A DNA stretch of 64,000 bases from Limosilactobacillus pontis (GTDB lineage Bacteria; Bacillota; Bacilli; Lactobacillales; Lactobacillaceae). Position 1 is the stretch's first letter. Each line of letters starts with the position of its first letter. Position numbers and translations under genes: made by a program. This document shows, one piece after another, positions 1-8,383 of the stretch. The DNA lies in the NCBI RefSeq assembly GCF_002940945.1, contig NZ_PNFV01000001.1:186001-250000 (forward strand), in the 5' to 3' direction. The notes under the pieces were generated by a model. It made no database searches. It was not told the DNA's origin and saw nothing but the letters and a program-made list of their open reading frames with translations.

Positions 1-2300
1 GAAGGGCGAATACCATCTTGGTTATTGGCATCATCCCAGGCCTTTTTAACTATAACCGAAGTTGTGGCCGGTGTGTGGCTGTTGGTGATCGTGTCACCAG
101 CAACCGTGCTCGTGTAGCCTGCTGGAATGTTAACCTCAGCGACCGTGTATACCACCCGCTTACCGTTTTGGTAAACTGGCAAATTGGTCCAAGTCATCAT
201 CCAGTTATCAGCAGCATCCAAAACAGCCGTCTTGGTAACCTTGCCGTTAGCCAACAGGTTAGCCGTGACACTTGCCGGACGAATACCGTCCTGATCATTG
301 GCGTCTTTCCAGATCTTCTTAACCGTTACAGCGGTAGTGGTTGGCGTGTGGCTGTTAGTAATCGTGTCACCAGCAACTGTACTTTGGTAACCGGCCGGAA
401 CGTTGGCCTCAGCGATCGCGTACGTTACCCGCTTACCATTCTGGTAAACCGGCAGATCGGTCCAAGTCCTGGTCCAATCGTTGGCGGCGTTCAAGATTGC
501 TGTCTTGACAACCTGACCATTAGCTAACAAGTTAGCCGTGACACTTGTTGGACGAATACCGTCCTGGTTGTTGGCATCATTCCAAACCTTCTTAACTGTA
601 ATCGAAGTCGTGGCTGGCGTGTGGCTGTTGGTGATCGTGTCACCAGCAACTGTACTCGTGTAGCCAGCTGGAACATCGGCTTCTTGCCAAGAATAAACAA
701 TGTCTTGACCATTAGCCTTCTTTGGCAAGTCGGCAACCGTCGCCGTCCAACCGTTGGCCGCATTCAATACCAGCTTCTGCACTTGTTTGCCATTAGCCAA
801 TAGGTTGACCGTAATGTCGACAGGCCGTATGCCATCCTGATTATCATTGTCTTGCCAGATCTTTTTGGCCGTAACGGCCGTCGTTGCTGGTGTATGACTG
901 TTGGTGATCGTGTCACCAGCAACCACACTCTGGTAACCTGCTGGAACGTTAGCCTCTCGCCAAGTGTAAACAATGTCTTGACCATTAGCCTTCTTTGGCA
1001 GATCGTAAACTGTCGCTGTCCAATCATGAGCAGCACTCAGCGCCAGAGTCCGCACCTGTTTACCATTAGCAAACAAGTTGACCGTGATATTAGCTGGTCG
1101 CAAACCATCTTGATCATCATCGTCGCTCCACTGCTTAGTAACTGTTTTATCAATAGTCGCTGGCATGTGCGCGTTGGTAATCGTCAGGTTCGATTGGTCG
1201 TAGCTGGCCGCGTAACCAGTTGGCACAACCTCTTCAACCGTGTAAGCAATGGTCTTGCCTTTGGCGTACTTATTCAGTTTCGTCCAAGTATGAGTCCAGT
1301 CATGATCACTAGCGGTCAATGTGACCGTATCAACCACTTGCCCATCAGCTAGTAGCTTAACCTGAATAATATCGGGCCGTAATCCATCCTGGTCATTACC
1401 ATCAGCCCAAACCTTCTTGACTGTCTTTTCGACCGTCGCTGGCGTGTGCGTGTTGATAATTGTCAGGTTCGATTGATCGTAGCTGGCCGTGTAACCAGTT
1501 GGTACAACCTCTTCGACCGTGTAGGCGATAAGCTTCCCATTCTGGTACTTCGGCAAGCTCTTCCAAGTGTATTGCCAATTGGTATCAGCAGATAGCTCAA
1601 CCGTCCTTACAACAGTTTGCCCGTTCATCAGGTTGACTGTGACTTTTCCAGGACGTTTGCCATCCTGGTTGTTGTCATCGTTCCAAACCTTCTTAACCGT
1701 AGCTGAAGTCGTAGCAGGAACGTGAGTATTGGTAATTACCCAGTTGCCAGAGCCATCCTTTGTGTAAGCAACCGTGTAACCATTCAAAGGATTAATTTCT
1801 TCTACTGAATAAGTTACTTGCTTACCGTTCTGGTAAACCGGTAAGTTATCCCAGGTGACGCTCCAGTTATTGTCAGCACTTAAGGTAGCTGTCTTAGTAA
1901 CTGTCTCGTTGGCCAGTAGATTAACCTTCACACTCGTTGGCCGAATACCATCTTGGTTATCGGTGTCATCCCAGACCTTCTTAACCGTTACAGCGGTCAT
2001 GGCCGGTGTGTGACTGTTGGTGATCGTAAAATCATTATTGACGTTTTCGATCTTAGATGTGTAACCATCAGGAGTATTAAGTTCCTTGACCGTGTAGTTG
2101 ACCAGCGTACCATCTTGGTATTCTGGCAAGTCAGTAAAAGTACCGGTCCAAACGTCACCGTTACCAGATTTACTCAAGGTAAGGGTCTTACCCTCAACCG
2201 GCTCACCATTAGCAAGCAACTGAACCGTAATTGATTCTGGACGTTTGCCATCCTGGTTATCGGCATCATCCCAAACCTTCTTGACCTTAACCGAAGTCGT
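1..2300 (-). repeat. Tandem Cna_B-coding DNA repeats, about 275 bp period
   Basis: Nine unit boundaries recur every 262-300 bp (conserved NQDG-RP segment near 8, 279, 555, 824, 1100, 1378, 1654, 1940 and 2243). A shorter, divergent first unit lies near 2505. The four units nearest the left edge share almost identical stretches, for example gatcgtgtcaccagcaac near 87, 360, 633 and 907. The units closer to the head are more diverged. This pattern fits recent duplication or gene conversion at the C-terminal side of the stalk. Confidence 0.85.
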
Positions 2301-4082
2301 GATCAAGTCGTTGGTAATCGTGAATCCATTATCATCAGGGTCATTTGTAACTTTCGATTGATAGCCAGTTGGAACAGCGATTTCCTTAACACTGTAGTTT
2401 CCAGAAACCAGGTTTTCAAAGGAACCCTGCCAATCGTTATCGTCACTCAGGGTGATACGCTGACCAGTTGGGTTATTATTGAGCAACAACTCAACTTGGA
2501 CTGGGGCATGCTTGCCCTGGTCGCTCCAAACCTTGTGAACCGGGATGCTGATCAGTTTTTGATCAGTTACCGTAATCAGCTGGTCTTGGTTAACAACAAC
2601 GTCTTGATCGCTAGCAAGCTGGTAGCCAGCAGGAGCCGCTACCTCACGGAGGGTATATGTTCCCCGTAATAAGCCTTTGAACACTCCGATACCGTCACTA
2701 CCGGTCGTTGCCTTGAAAACATCATTGGTGGTCTGCTGGATCAATTCAAACTGCGCCCCAGCGAGTGCGGTACCGTTCGGATCCTGCTTCTTTACCTGCA
2801 GGTCGAACTTCCGGGCCACGTCTTGACCACCGGCAGATGTAACTACTAAGGTTTGTCGGTAGTTGATTGGCGCGTGGTTGCTGGACTCCAGCGTGGCAGA
2901 GTTGTGAACAACCGTCCCCTTCTCTGGCCGTTCGTTTCCCGCAAGATCGGTAGCTTGTTTACCACCATACAGGATTGAATACAGAATCAGGTAGCCATTG
3001 TTACCGGCATCACCAAGATCAATTGCAAAGCTGGTGTCATCAGCATTAAAACTAACTGGCACCTCGGTACTCAAATCCTTCACCAGTTGATTCTGCCAGT
3101 CATTACCATCCCAGATCCATTGGACTTGTTGAACCGTAAAGCTGTCCTTGTCATAGGTAAAGCCCGGCGTCTGTAACTGGTCCCTGATTACCATGTTCTG
3201 ATAGCTCACTCGACCACTCGGGTTAACCCGAATAGCATAGCGAAGATTACCTTTATCTAGGTCAGAGTTCATCGCGTACTTGCTGAACAGCTCGTCCTTA
3301 TTAACCTGGTTTGGAACATACTTAACATTCACTGTCATTTTATCCTGACCATTAACCTTAATAGTGATCGGAACCTCACTGCCTTGATTAATCTTTGAAG
3401 AATTAAGCTGGGCAGTAAGGTCGAGTTGACCATGCGCGTCGCTGCCCGACTGCGTGAAGGTGAAGTGTCCGGTGTTTCCCAGGATCGCAACCTCCCCCAG
3501 GTTGGTCTTGAAGTTCAGTTTCCCCGTAAATTTCAACGTATCAGGAAGACTGAAGGTAAAGTAGTTGCCTGGATAAACGTTCGTCCCAGAAAGGTCGTAG
3601 TTCAGCTCGAAACGAATCGGCGTGTACTGATCCAGCGACTCACCGTTCTGCAATGGCTTATCGGTAACCCCGTTTAGTAAATCAACCGTGATCTTCGGCG
3701 AAACCTGGTTCGGATCACTCGACGTTGGAGCTTGTGCGGGGCTCTCCTGATCACCATCCCTAGCAATCGATAAATTACTGTTCAGGGTTTGATTTGCCGT
3801 GGCTGCGGACTTAGTATCATTAGCTGCATCACTAGCCTCTAATTCGGTAGTGGACTGATTATTCTGAGCAGTGTTTGTGGTTGCAACGGGCTTTGGCGTA
3901 GCCACGGCAGCAGGCTGACTGTCCTTATTCGGGGCATTAGCCTGGTTAGTCACCATCGTGGTGGTTGACGTTACCACGGCATCGTCGGCGTTGACCGGCG
4001 TCATGAAGAAAAAGGTCATGAATACCGTCAGCAGTGCCACCAATACCATTACCATACGTTTACGTTGTAATCGAAAATTCAT
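1..4082 (-). CDS. Cna_B-repeat surface adhesin (partial, C-terminus beyond the left edge)
   Basis: Reading the minus strand from the ATG at 4082 gives one open frame with no stop to position 1 (about 1360 residues visible). Residues 1-30 are a signal peptide: basic start, then a long Val/Leu/Phe stretch ending near NADD. Residues about 31-110 are Ser/Thr/Asn/Gln-rich. Residues about 110-410 look like the Ig-like adhesive head of collagen-binding-type MSCRAMMs. A SpaA/prealbumin-like domain (KKQDPNGTALAGAQFELIQ) lies near 425-500. Then come ten Cna_B units of about 92 residues, each starting around VKKVWDD..NQDG.RP and carrying a Lys, a Glu and a C-terminal Asn (ITNSHTP) in the places expected for internal isopeptide bonds. 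The sorting signal would be left of the window. A Shine-Dalgarno GGGAGGTG at 4090-4097 decides the start; the ATG at 4087 runs straight into a stop. Role inferred: host or biofilm adhesion. Confidence 0.88.
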   Translation of the reverse strand, partial: MNFRLQRKRMVMVLVALLTVFMTFFFMTPVNADDAVVTSTTTMVTNQANAPNKDSQPAAVATPKPVATTNTAQNNQSTTELEASDAANDTKSAATANQTLNSNLSIARDGDQESPAQAPTSSDPNQVSPKITVDLLNGVTDKPLQNGESLDQYTPIRFELNYDLSGTNVYPGNYFTFSLPDTLKFTGKLNFKTNLGEVAILGNTGHFTFTQSGSDAHGQLDLTAQLNSSKINQGSEVPITIKVNGQDKMTVNVKYVPNQVNKDELFSKYAMNSDLDKGNLRYAIRVNPSGRVSYQNMVIRDQLQTPGFTYDKDSFTVQQVQWIWDGNDWQNQLVKDLSTEVPVSFNADDTSFAIDLGDAGNNGYLILYSILYGGKQATDLAGNERPEKGTVVHNSATLESSNHAPINYRQTLVVTSAGGQDVARKFDLQVKKQDPNGTALAGAQFELIQQTTNDVFKATTGSDGIGVFKGLLRGTYTLREVAAPAGYQLASDQDVVVNQDQLITVTDQKLISIPVHKVWSDQGKHAPVQVELLLNNNPTGQRITLSDDNDWQGSFENLVSGNYSVKEIAVPTGYQSKVTNDPDDNGFTITNDLITTSVKVKKVWDDADNQDGKRPESITVQLLANGEPVEGKTLTLSKSGNGDVWTGTFTDLPEYQDGTLVNYTVKELNTPDGYTSKIENVNNDFTITNSHTPAMTAVTVKKVWDDTDNQDGIRPTSVKVNLLANETVTKTATLSADNNWSVTWDNLPVYQNGKQVTYSVEEINPLNGYTVAYTKDGSGNWVITNTHVPATTSATVKKVWNDDNNQDGKRPGKVTVNLMNGQTVVRTVELSADTNWQYTWKSLPKYQNGKLIAYTVEEVVPTGYTASYDQSNLTIINTHTPATVEKTVKKVWADGNDQDGLRPDIIQVKLLADGQVVDTVTLTASDHDWTHTWTKLNKYAKGKTIAYTVEEVVPTGYAASYDQSNLTITNAHMPATIDKTVTKQWSDDDDQDGLRPANITVNLFANGKQVRTLALSAAHDWTATVYDLPKKANGQDIVYTWREANVPAGYQSVVAGDTITNSHTPATTAVTAKKIWQDNDNQDGIRPVDITVNLLANGKQVQKLVLNAANGWTATVADLPKKANGQDIVYSWQEADVPAGYTSTVAGDTITNSHTPATTSITVKKVWNDANNQDGIRPTSVTANLLANGQVVKTAILNAANDWTRTWTDLPVYQNGKRVTYAIAEANVPAGYQSTVAGDTITNSHTPTTTAVTVKKIWKDANDQDGIRPASVTANLLANGKVTKTAVLDAADNWMMTWTNLPVYQNGKRVVYTVAEVNIPAGYTSTVAGDTITNSHTPATTSVIVKKAWDDANNQDGIRP

Positions 4083-4445
4083 TGCATTTCACCTCCCTTC
4101 ACTAAGTATTTGTTCTAATACCGTTATTATTATTTATTCATAACATAAATATTAGAACCGAATTCAAGATTACAACTATTAGGCGATCAATACAATCCCT
4201 TTATTTCTAGCGCTTAATTAACGGTATTTATAAACAATGTTAATTAATTTTATGATTATTGAATAATCTTGCAATATCTAACTTCTTTTATAGTGTTATT
4301 AACATAATATTTTTGCTATATATTGACCAAATTTTTTCTTGTCAAGAACTCGCTAAATCATTTAGCGCACTACGATCCCAAAAACATAAAAAAGACCCCC
4401 AGCGTTTTCATACGCTGAGAGTCCCCTATATCATTAATTCATCTA
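4083..4445. other. AT-rich intergenic region with adhesin promoter/leader
   Basis: This 363-base gap holds no convincing gene. Beside the adhesin it has a plausible minus-strand promoter (TTGAAT, 16-base spacer, TGTTAT) and two inverted repeats. GTTCTAATA (4112-4120) pairs with TATTAGAAC (4150-4158), and AATACCGTTA (4117-4126) pairs with TAACGGTATT (4219-4228). The ahpF terminator sits at the right end. The rest is AT-rich sequence with no recognised element. Confidence 0.6.
4386..4425 (-). terminator. Rho-independent terminator of ahpCF
   Basis: On the minus strand, GACTCTCAGCG pairs (with G-U pairs) with CGCTGGGGGTC across an 8-base loop and is followed by TTTTTT. It lies about 20 bases after the ahpF stop. 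Confidence 0.85.
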
Positions 4446-6107
4446 CTACTGTTGCTCATGCTTCTCGACGGCGGTAACCAATTCATCGAGGGATTGGCTA
4501 CCAAAGATAACCGGATCGTCCCCAATCATCGTTGCTGGCACGGACATGATCTTCTTTTCCTTGCGCAGCGTCGGGAAATGCTGGAGGTCGATCATCGTGG
4601 CCGTGATCCCCGGATTCAGGGAGGCCATCCGCTGACAAGCCGCAACTACATCTGGACAGAAGTGACAGGTCAATGATACCCCGATCCGAATGTCAACCGG
4701 ACCGAGCTGCTTAATCCGGTCGGCCATCTCAGGAGCAATTGTCTGCCCCGGCCCGGCGACGTTGTAGACACCAAGAACCAGCGAATTCAGCTCGTGACCG
4801 GTCGGAATCCCGGCATAATGGAGGCCAGTATCATGACCGTCACTATCCAACAGCTTCAGCATTGGCAGGTACTGACCGTCCCCCTTGACCGTGGTCAGGG
4901 AGAAGTGATCGTCCAGACCGACAAATTCGGTAACGAAGCTGACCAGCTGCTGGCTAAGGTCGCTATCGTTGGTGTTGACCTGGAAGGTGACGTCCTTGGT
5001 CAGACGGTCAAAGATCGGGCGCAGCTGCTGGTCGATATCCGCCGTCATCCAGTTGCCCTGGTGCGGTGCAACCGTCTCCTGCTTATCCAGTTGAGAAGTC
5101 TGTCCCACCGTCTGGGCAGGCTTCTTGGCCGCAGCAGCGTGGATTGGGATCCCCTGCTTTTGCTTCTGGGCAGTGACGTAGGCCTCTGCGGTAGTAGCTG
5201 CCGTGGCCCCATCGGCAGCCGCCGTGATGATCTGCCGCAGTGGTTTGACGATCACATCCCCGGCCGCGTAAACCCCAGGCACGTTGGTGGCGCCATTCTC
5301 ATCGGCCTTGATGTAGCCTGTCTCGTCCAAATCAATAATGCCATCCAGGTGCTGGGTAGCCGGCTGAGTACCGATGTAGATGAACATCCCAAAGGTATTA
5401 TCACCCTCATCGACGTGGTAGACGGTTTCCTTACCGGTCTTGTTGTTGACCAGGGTCGCACTGGTCAGGTAGTCATCCCCATCGACTCGTTTGACCTCAG
5501 TGTTGTATTCAACGCTGATCTTCGGGTTGGTGAGGGCCCGGGCGGCAGTCAGCGGTGGACAGGTAAAGTGGTCCCCACGAACCAGGACCGTAACGTGCTT
5601 GCCGAACCGGCTCAGGTAATCAGCTTCCTCGGCGGCCGCATAACCGCCACCGACCACGAAGATCTGCAGACCAGTGAAGAGTTCGCCATCGCAAGTTGAG
5701 CAGTAGGCGATTCCCCGGCCCCGGAACTTATCCTCGCCCGGGAATCCAACCTTGCGCGGGTTGGCACCGGTAGCGATGATTACACTGCGCGCCTGGTAAG
5801 TCTGACCACTCTTCCCGGTCAGGGTCTTGACCTCGTCGTCAACATCGTACTTAATGATCTGATCGTGCTTGATCGTGACACCAAAGTCCGCTACCTGCCG
5901 CTGCATCTGGTTCATCAGCTGGGTACCGTCCACCTTCTCGACCGCTGGGTAGTTATAGACTACCGAGGTCGTGGTGACCTGGCCGCCGACCGTGTCACCT
6001 TCGACAATCAGAGTGTCCAGGGTCGCCCGCCCGGCATAGAGACCTGCGGACAGGCCCGCGGGCCCGGCACCAACAATGATCAAGTCGTATAAGTGCTGCT
6101 CACTCAT
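4446..6107 (-). CDS. ahpF: AhpF-type alkyl hydroperoxide reductase flavoprotein with permuted domain order
   Basis: NAD(P)H:peroxiredoxin oxidoreductase that should re-reduce AhpC, encoded just upstream. Residues 1-310 form a thioredoxin-reductase core: FAD motif GAGPAGLSAG, redox pair CSTC (C136/C139) and nucleotide motif VVGGGYAAAEE. A Pro/Gln/Ala-rich linker (about 330-360) leads to a C-terminal glutaredoxin-like domain with CHFC (about C481/C484). In classical AhpF that domain (SLSCHNCPD in E. coli) is N-terminal, so the order here is reversed. Length 553 is close to classical AhpF (about 520). The ATG at 6107 is chosen; a GTG at 6113 is in frame but has no better ribosome site. The gene starts 14 bases after the ahpC stop and is probably translationally coupled. 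Function as an AhpC partner is inferred from the operon. Confidence 0.88.
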   Translation of the reverse strand: MSEQHLYDLIIVGAGPAGLSAGLYAGRATLDTLIVEGDTVGGQVTTTSVVYNYPAVEKVDGTQLMNQMQRQVADFGVTIKHDQIIKYDVDDEVKTLTGKSGQTYQARSVIIATGANPRKVGFPGEDKFRGRGIAYCSTCDGELFTGLQIFVVGGGYAAAEEADYLSRFGKHVTVLVRGDHFTCPPLTAARALTNPKISVEYNTEVKRVDGDDYLTSATLVNNKTGKETVYHVDEGDNTFGMFIYIGTQPATQHLDGIIDLDETGYIKADENGATNVPGVYAAGDVIVKPLRQIITAAADGATAATTAEAYVTAQKQKQGIPIHAAAAKKPAQTVGQTSQLDKQETVAPHQGNWMTADIDQQLRPIFDRLTKDVTFQVNTNDSDLSQQLVSFVTEFVGLDDHFSLTTVKGDGQYLPMLKLLDSDGHDTGLHYAGIPTGHELNSLVLGVYNVAGPGQTIAPEMADRIKQLGPVDIRIGVSLTCHFCPDVVAACQRMASLNPGITATMIDLQHFPTLRKEKKIMSVPATMIGDDPVIFGSQSLDELVTAVEKHEQQ

Positions 6108-6121
6108 AGGCACGCACCGGA

Positions 6122-6685
6122 TTAAAGCTTGCCGACAAGGTCAAGGCTTGGCTTGATGGAGTCCTGGCCAGGCTTCCAGTTAGCTGGGCATACTCGGTCA
6201 CCGTGTTCACGAACGAATTGTGCAGCCTGCAGAGTCCGCAGAATTTCAGCAGCACTCCGTCCGATCCCCATGTTGTTGATGGTGTAGGATTGGATCTTAC
6301 CATCTGGGTCAACGATGAAGACACCACGGTAGGCCTGACCAGCATCCTCATCCAAGACATCAAACATCCGGGCCAGCTTACCGGCTGGATCCGCCAGCAT
6401 GTGGTACTTGATCTTACCAATCTTCTCGGATGCTTCGGCCCATGCCTTGTGGACAAACTCGGTATCTTCGGAGACGGAGTAGATCTCGGCGTTGGCCTGC
6501 TTGAAGTCCTCGTACTTATCTTGGAGAGCTTCTAGCTCTGTTGGGCAGACGAATGAGAAGTCAGCTGGGTAGAAGAAGAAGATACTCCACTTGCCCAAAA
6601 CGTCCTTCTTGGTAACTTCAACCGTCTTGCCATCCTGATATGCGTTAACCTTAAAGTCTTCAATCTCGTGTCCGACAAAATTCAT
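6122..6685 (-). CDS. ahpC: Alkyl hydroperoxide reductase C, 2-Cys peroxiredoxin
   Basis: Cytosolic peroxiredoxin that reduces hydrogen peroxide and organic hydroperoxides to water or alcohols. The 187-residue protein has the peroxidatic cysteine in FVCPTE (C47) and the resolving cysteine in VCPANW (C166), the same spacing as E. coli AhpC. Start at 6685 is supported by AAGGAGAGG at 6692-6700. It is the first gene of an ahpC-ahpF operon; the upstream promoter carries a PerR-like palindrome, so peroxide induction is likely. Confidence 0.97.
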   Translation of the reverse strand: MNFVGHEIEDFKVNAYQDGKTVEVTKKDVLGKWSIFFFYPADFSFVCPTELEALQDKYEDFKQANAEIYSVSEDTEFVHKAWAEASEKIGKIKYHMLADPAGKLARMFDVLDEDAGQAYRGVFIVDPDGKIQSYTINNMGIGRSAAEILRTLQAAQFVREHGDRVCPANWKPGQDSIKPSLDLVGKL

Positions 6686-6703
6686 GAATATCCTCTCCTT
6701 AAA

Positions 6704-6757
6704 TTAGAATGATTCTTAACTACACCCTTATTATAACTGTTTAACTGACTAATTCAA
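6704..6757 (-). promoter_or_regulatory. ahpC promoter with PerR-like box
   Basis: Minus-strand promoter: TTGAAT (6752-6757), 16-base spacer, TATAAT (6730-6735). Downstream of the -10, 6704-6718 reads TTAGAATGATTCTTA. It differs at one position from the PerR consensus TTANAATNATTNTAA. Its place over the early transcribed region would suit repression. Confidence 0.65.
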
Positions 6758-6832
6758 GGATTAATTTTGATTTATTCTAAACAAAGTCGTGACACAACTC
6801 CCTAACATAGATAAAAAATACAACAGCACAGT

Positions 6833-6878
6833 ACAAAAAGGGCCTCAAGTGTTCGGTAAATCCGGACGCTCGAGGCCG
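6833..6878 (-). terminator. Terminator after the Ser/Thr/Pro-rich gene
   Basis: A 16-base stem (6841-6856 with 6862-6877, a few G-U or mismatched pairs) with a 5-base loop. On the minus strand it is followed by CTTTTTG. It lies downstream of the gene ending at 6938. Confidence 0.75.
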
Positions 6879-6937
6879 CTTCGTACTTGCGGAAGTTTGA
6901 AAACAAACCAGTGCTGTCTCACTCCATTTTGAAATCT

Positions 6938-7873
6938 TCATTTATCTCTTTTTAAACCAAGGGTCCAACGGAGACCCTGCCAGATAGCCTGGGAAATAGA
7001 ACGGCGAACAGCCGCCTTTTTAGCGTCCCGTTCTTGGGATGAATTCGATACCGGTGGTTCCGTCAGCTGAATGTTGGCTGTCGCTGACGAAGTTGATTGG
7101 ATTGGTGTCGTCACCTGGGATGCGGCTGATTGCTTTGGAGTCACGGTGGAACCAGACTGAATAGCTGATGTAATCTGCTCCACGGTCGTTTGCTGGGAAG
7201 CAGTGGTAGTCAGTGGCGTTGACTGAACAGTTGGCTGGGGGTTGCCCTCGACGACCGGTGCTGGCTGGGGCACCATGGTGGCGGAATGGGATGCTACTGT
7301 TGATGAGCTTTCAGAGGTCACTGTTGTTGGGGTCTTCGTCGCCTCTGTTGCTATCGACGATGGTGTTACCGCAACCGATACTGGCGTTGCCGCTGATTGG
7401 ACAACGTGCTCAGTCGGCTGGTCCGCTTGCGGTTGTGGATCTGCTGGTGGCTCGGTCGGCTTTGTCGGGGCCACCGCCGACTGCGGGGTATCCGCCGGCT
7501 GCGACGGGGTACTGGCCGTGGACCGATCCCCGGTCGACGATCCGACTGGGGTTGTGGCCTGGCCCTGCCTCACCCTTTCCGATGACTGTCGCGGAGCTGG
7601 TTGAGCAGCACTCGTGGTTGGAGTGCTGGATCCAACATTACTCTTCAAGGCCTTGATTGCATTCTTGATCGACTGAACCGCCATGTCAACCATCGTCTGG
7701 GGCGATAATGAAGCGCCATTCCGCTCATTGAGAATATCCTTCCCCATCTGAATTGTCTGATCATAGACCGCCTGTGTCCGGGTACGGGCGTTTTGGTAAT
7801 AGTCTGTCCCGTGAACCCGGGTCTGATCACCGACCAGCTGTTCCAGTTCTCGATAATCAACCTGCGTACTCAT
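6938..7873 (-). CDS. Unknown protein with long Ser/Thr/Pro/Gln-rich middle
   Basis: I do not recognise this 311-residue protein. Residues 1-80 look like a helical domain (MSTQVDYRELEQLVGDQTR onward). Residues about 80-280 are low complexity, dominated by Thr, Ser, Pro, Gln, Val and Ala. The last 30 are basic and amphipathic (AVRRSISQAIWQGLRW). There is no signal peptide, membrane segment or sorting motif, so it is probably cytosolic or peripherally membrane-bound. Start 7873 has a GGAG site at 7881-7885; the frame extends to 7963, but those extra residues are Cys-rich and lack a ribosome site. It has its own terminator and so is probably monocistronic. Confidence 0.8.
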   Translation of the reverse strand: MSTQVDYRELEQLVGDQTRVHGTDYYQNARTRTQAVYDQTIQMGKDILNERNGASLSPQTMVDMAVQSIKNAIKALKSNVGSSTPTTSAAQPAPRQSSERVRQGQATTPVGSSTGDRSTASTPSQPADTPQSAVAPTKPTEPPADPQPQADQPTEHVVQSAATPVSVAVTPSSIATEATKTPTTVTSESSSTVASHSATMVPQPAPVVEGNPQPTVQSTPLTTTASQQTTVEQITSAIQSGSTVTPKQSAASQVTTPIQSTSSATANIQLTEPPVSNSSQERDAKKAAVRRSISQAIWQGLRWTLGLKRDK

Positions 7874-7940
7874 CTGACTCCCTCCATTTCTCAACATACT
7901 TATACGTCTAGTATAGCAGTTTTTTGCATCGCACCAACAA

Positions 7941-7972
7941 CAAAAAAAGGTTACGGCAGTCACCGTAACCCT
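7941..7972 (-). terminator. Terminator of rpsN
   Basis: GGTTACGG (7949-7956) pairs with CCGTAACC (7963-7970). On the minus strand the stem is followed by TTTTTTTG. Confidence 0.85.
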
Positions 7973-7986
7973 TCTTCAAAGATCTA

Positions 7987-8256
7987 TTACCAGCTGGCCT
8001 TCCGGACACCCGGGATCTCACCCTTGTGCGCCAAGTTGCGGAAGTTAATCCGTGACATTCCAAACTTGCGCATGTAAGCGTGAGGACGGCCATCGTAACG
8101 GTCCCGGTTGTGTAGCCGGACCGGACTGGAATTGCGGGGCAGCTTGGATAAACCGATGTAGTCGCCCTTTGCCTTCAATTCCTTACGCTTGGCAGCGTAC
8201 TTTTTAACTAATGCTTCTTGATGGTGTAATTTAGCAATCTTTGACTTTTTTGCCAT
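7987..8256 (-). CDS. rpsN: 30S ribosomal protein S14, zinc-free paralogue
   Basis: Small-subunit protein S14 of the 89-residue type. It ends in the S14 core ([19 protein letters not shown], then a basic tail to KASW) and has no CxxC pairs, so it is the C-minus form that binds no zinc. The start at 8256 (MAKKSK) is set by AAAAGGAGA upstream; a longer in-frame start at 8292 would add residues not found in S14. It stands alone, outside the main ribosomal cluster, as expected of the paralogue that replaces zinc-binding S14 under zinc shortage in Bacillus-type bacteria. Whether this genome also has the zinc form cannot be seen here. Confidence 0.95.
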   Translation of the reverse strand: MAKKSKIAKLHHQEALVKKYAAKRKELKAKGDYIGLSKLPRNSSPVRLHNRDRYDGRPHAYMRKFGMSRINFRNLAHKGEIPGVRKASW

Positions 8257-8383
8257 ATATAAGATGTTTCTCCTTTTAATATTGATCAACATTCCATTAC
8301 AACAACAATATCAAAACATCTGCGATAATCATTCATTTTATATTATGACAGGTTCCCTAACTTTTTACAAGTAAAACGGCCGC

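Noticed and set aside
1..2300. Repeat array resembling CRISPR periodicity
   Set aside because: Units are about 275 bases, continuous coding sequence with diverging copies, and no short repeat-unique spacer pattern.
18..2669. A series of plus-strand frames of 60-166 residues
   Set aside because: They are antisense shadows of the adhesin repeats; they repeat with the same period and lack ribosome sites.
4259..4477. 72-residue plus-strand frame
   Set aside because: AT-rich composition, no ribosome site, and it runs through the ahpF terminator.
4794..5699. 301-residue plus-strand frame
   Set aside because: Fully antisense to ahpF, whose motifs are unambiguous; composition is that of a shadow frame.
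7213..7656. Overlapping plus-strand frames of 120-147 residues
   Set aside because: They are antisense to the Ser/Thr/Pro-rich gene; GC-biased low complexity creates the open frames.
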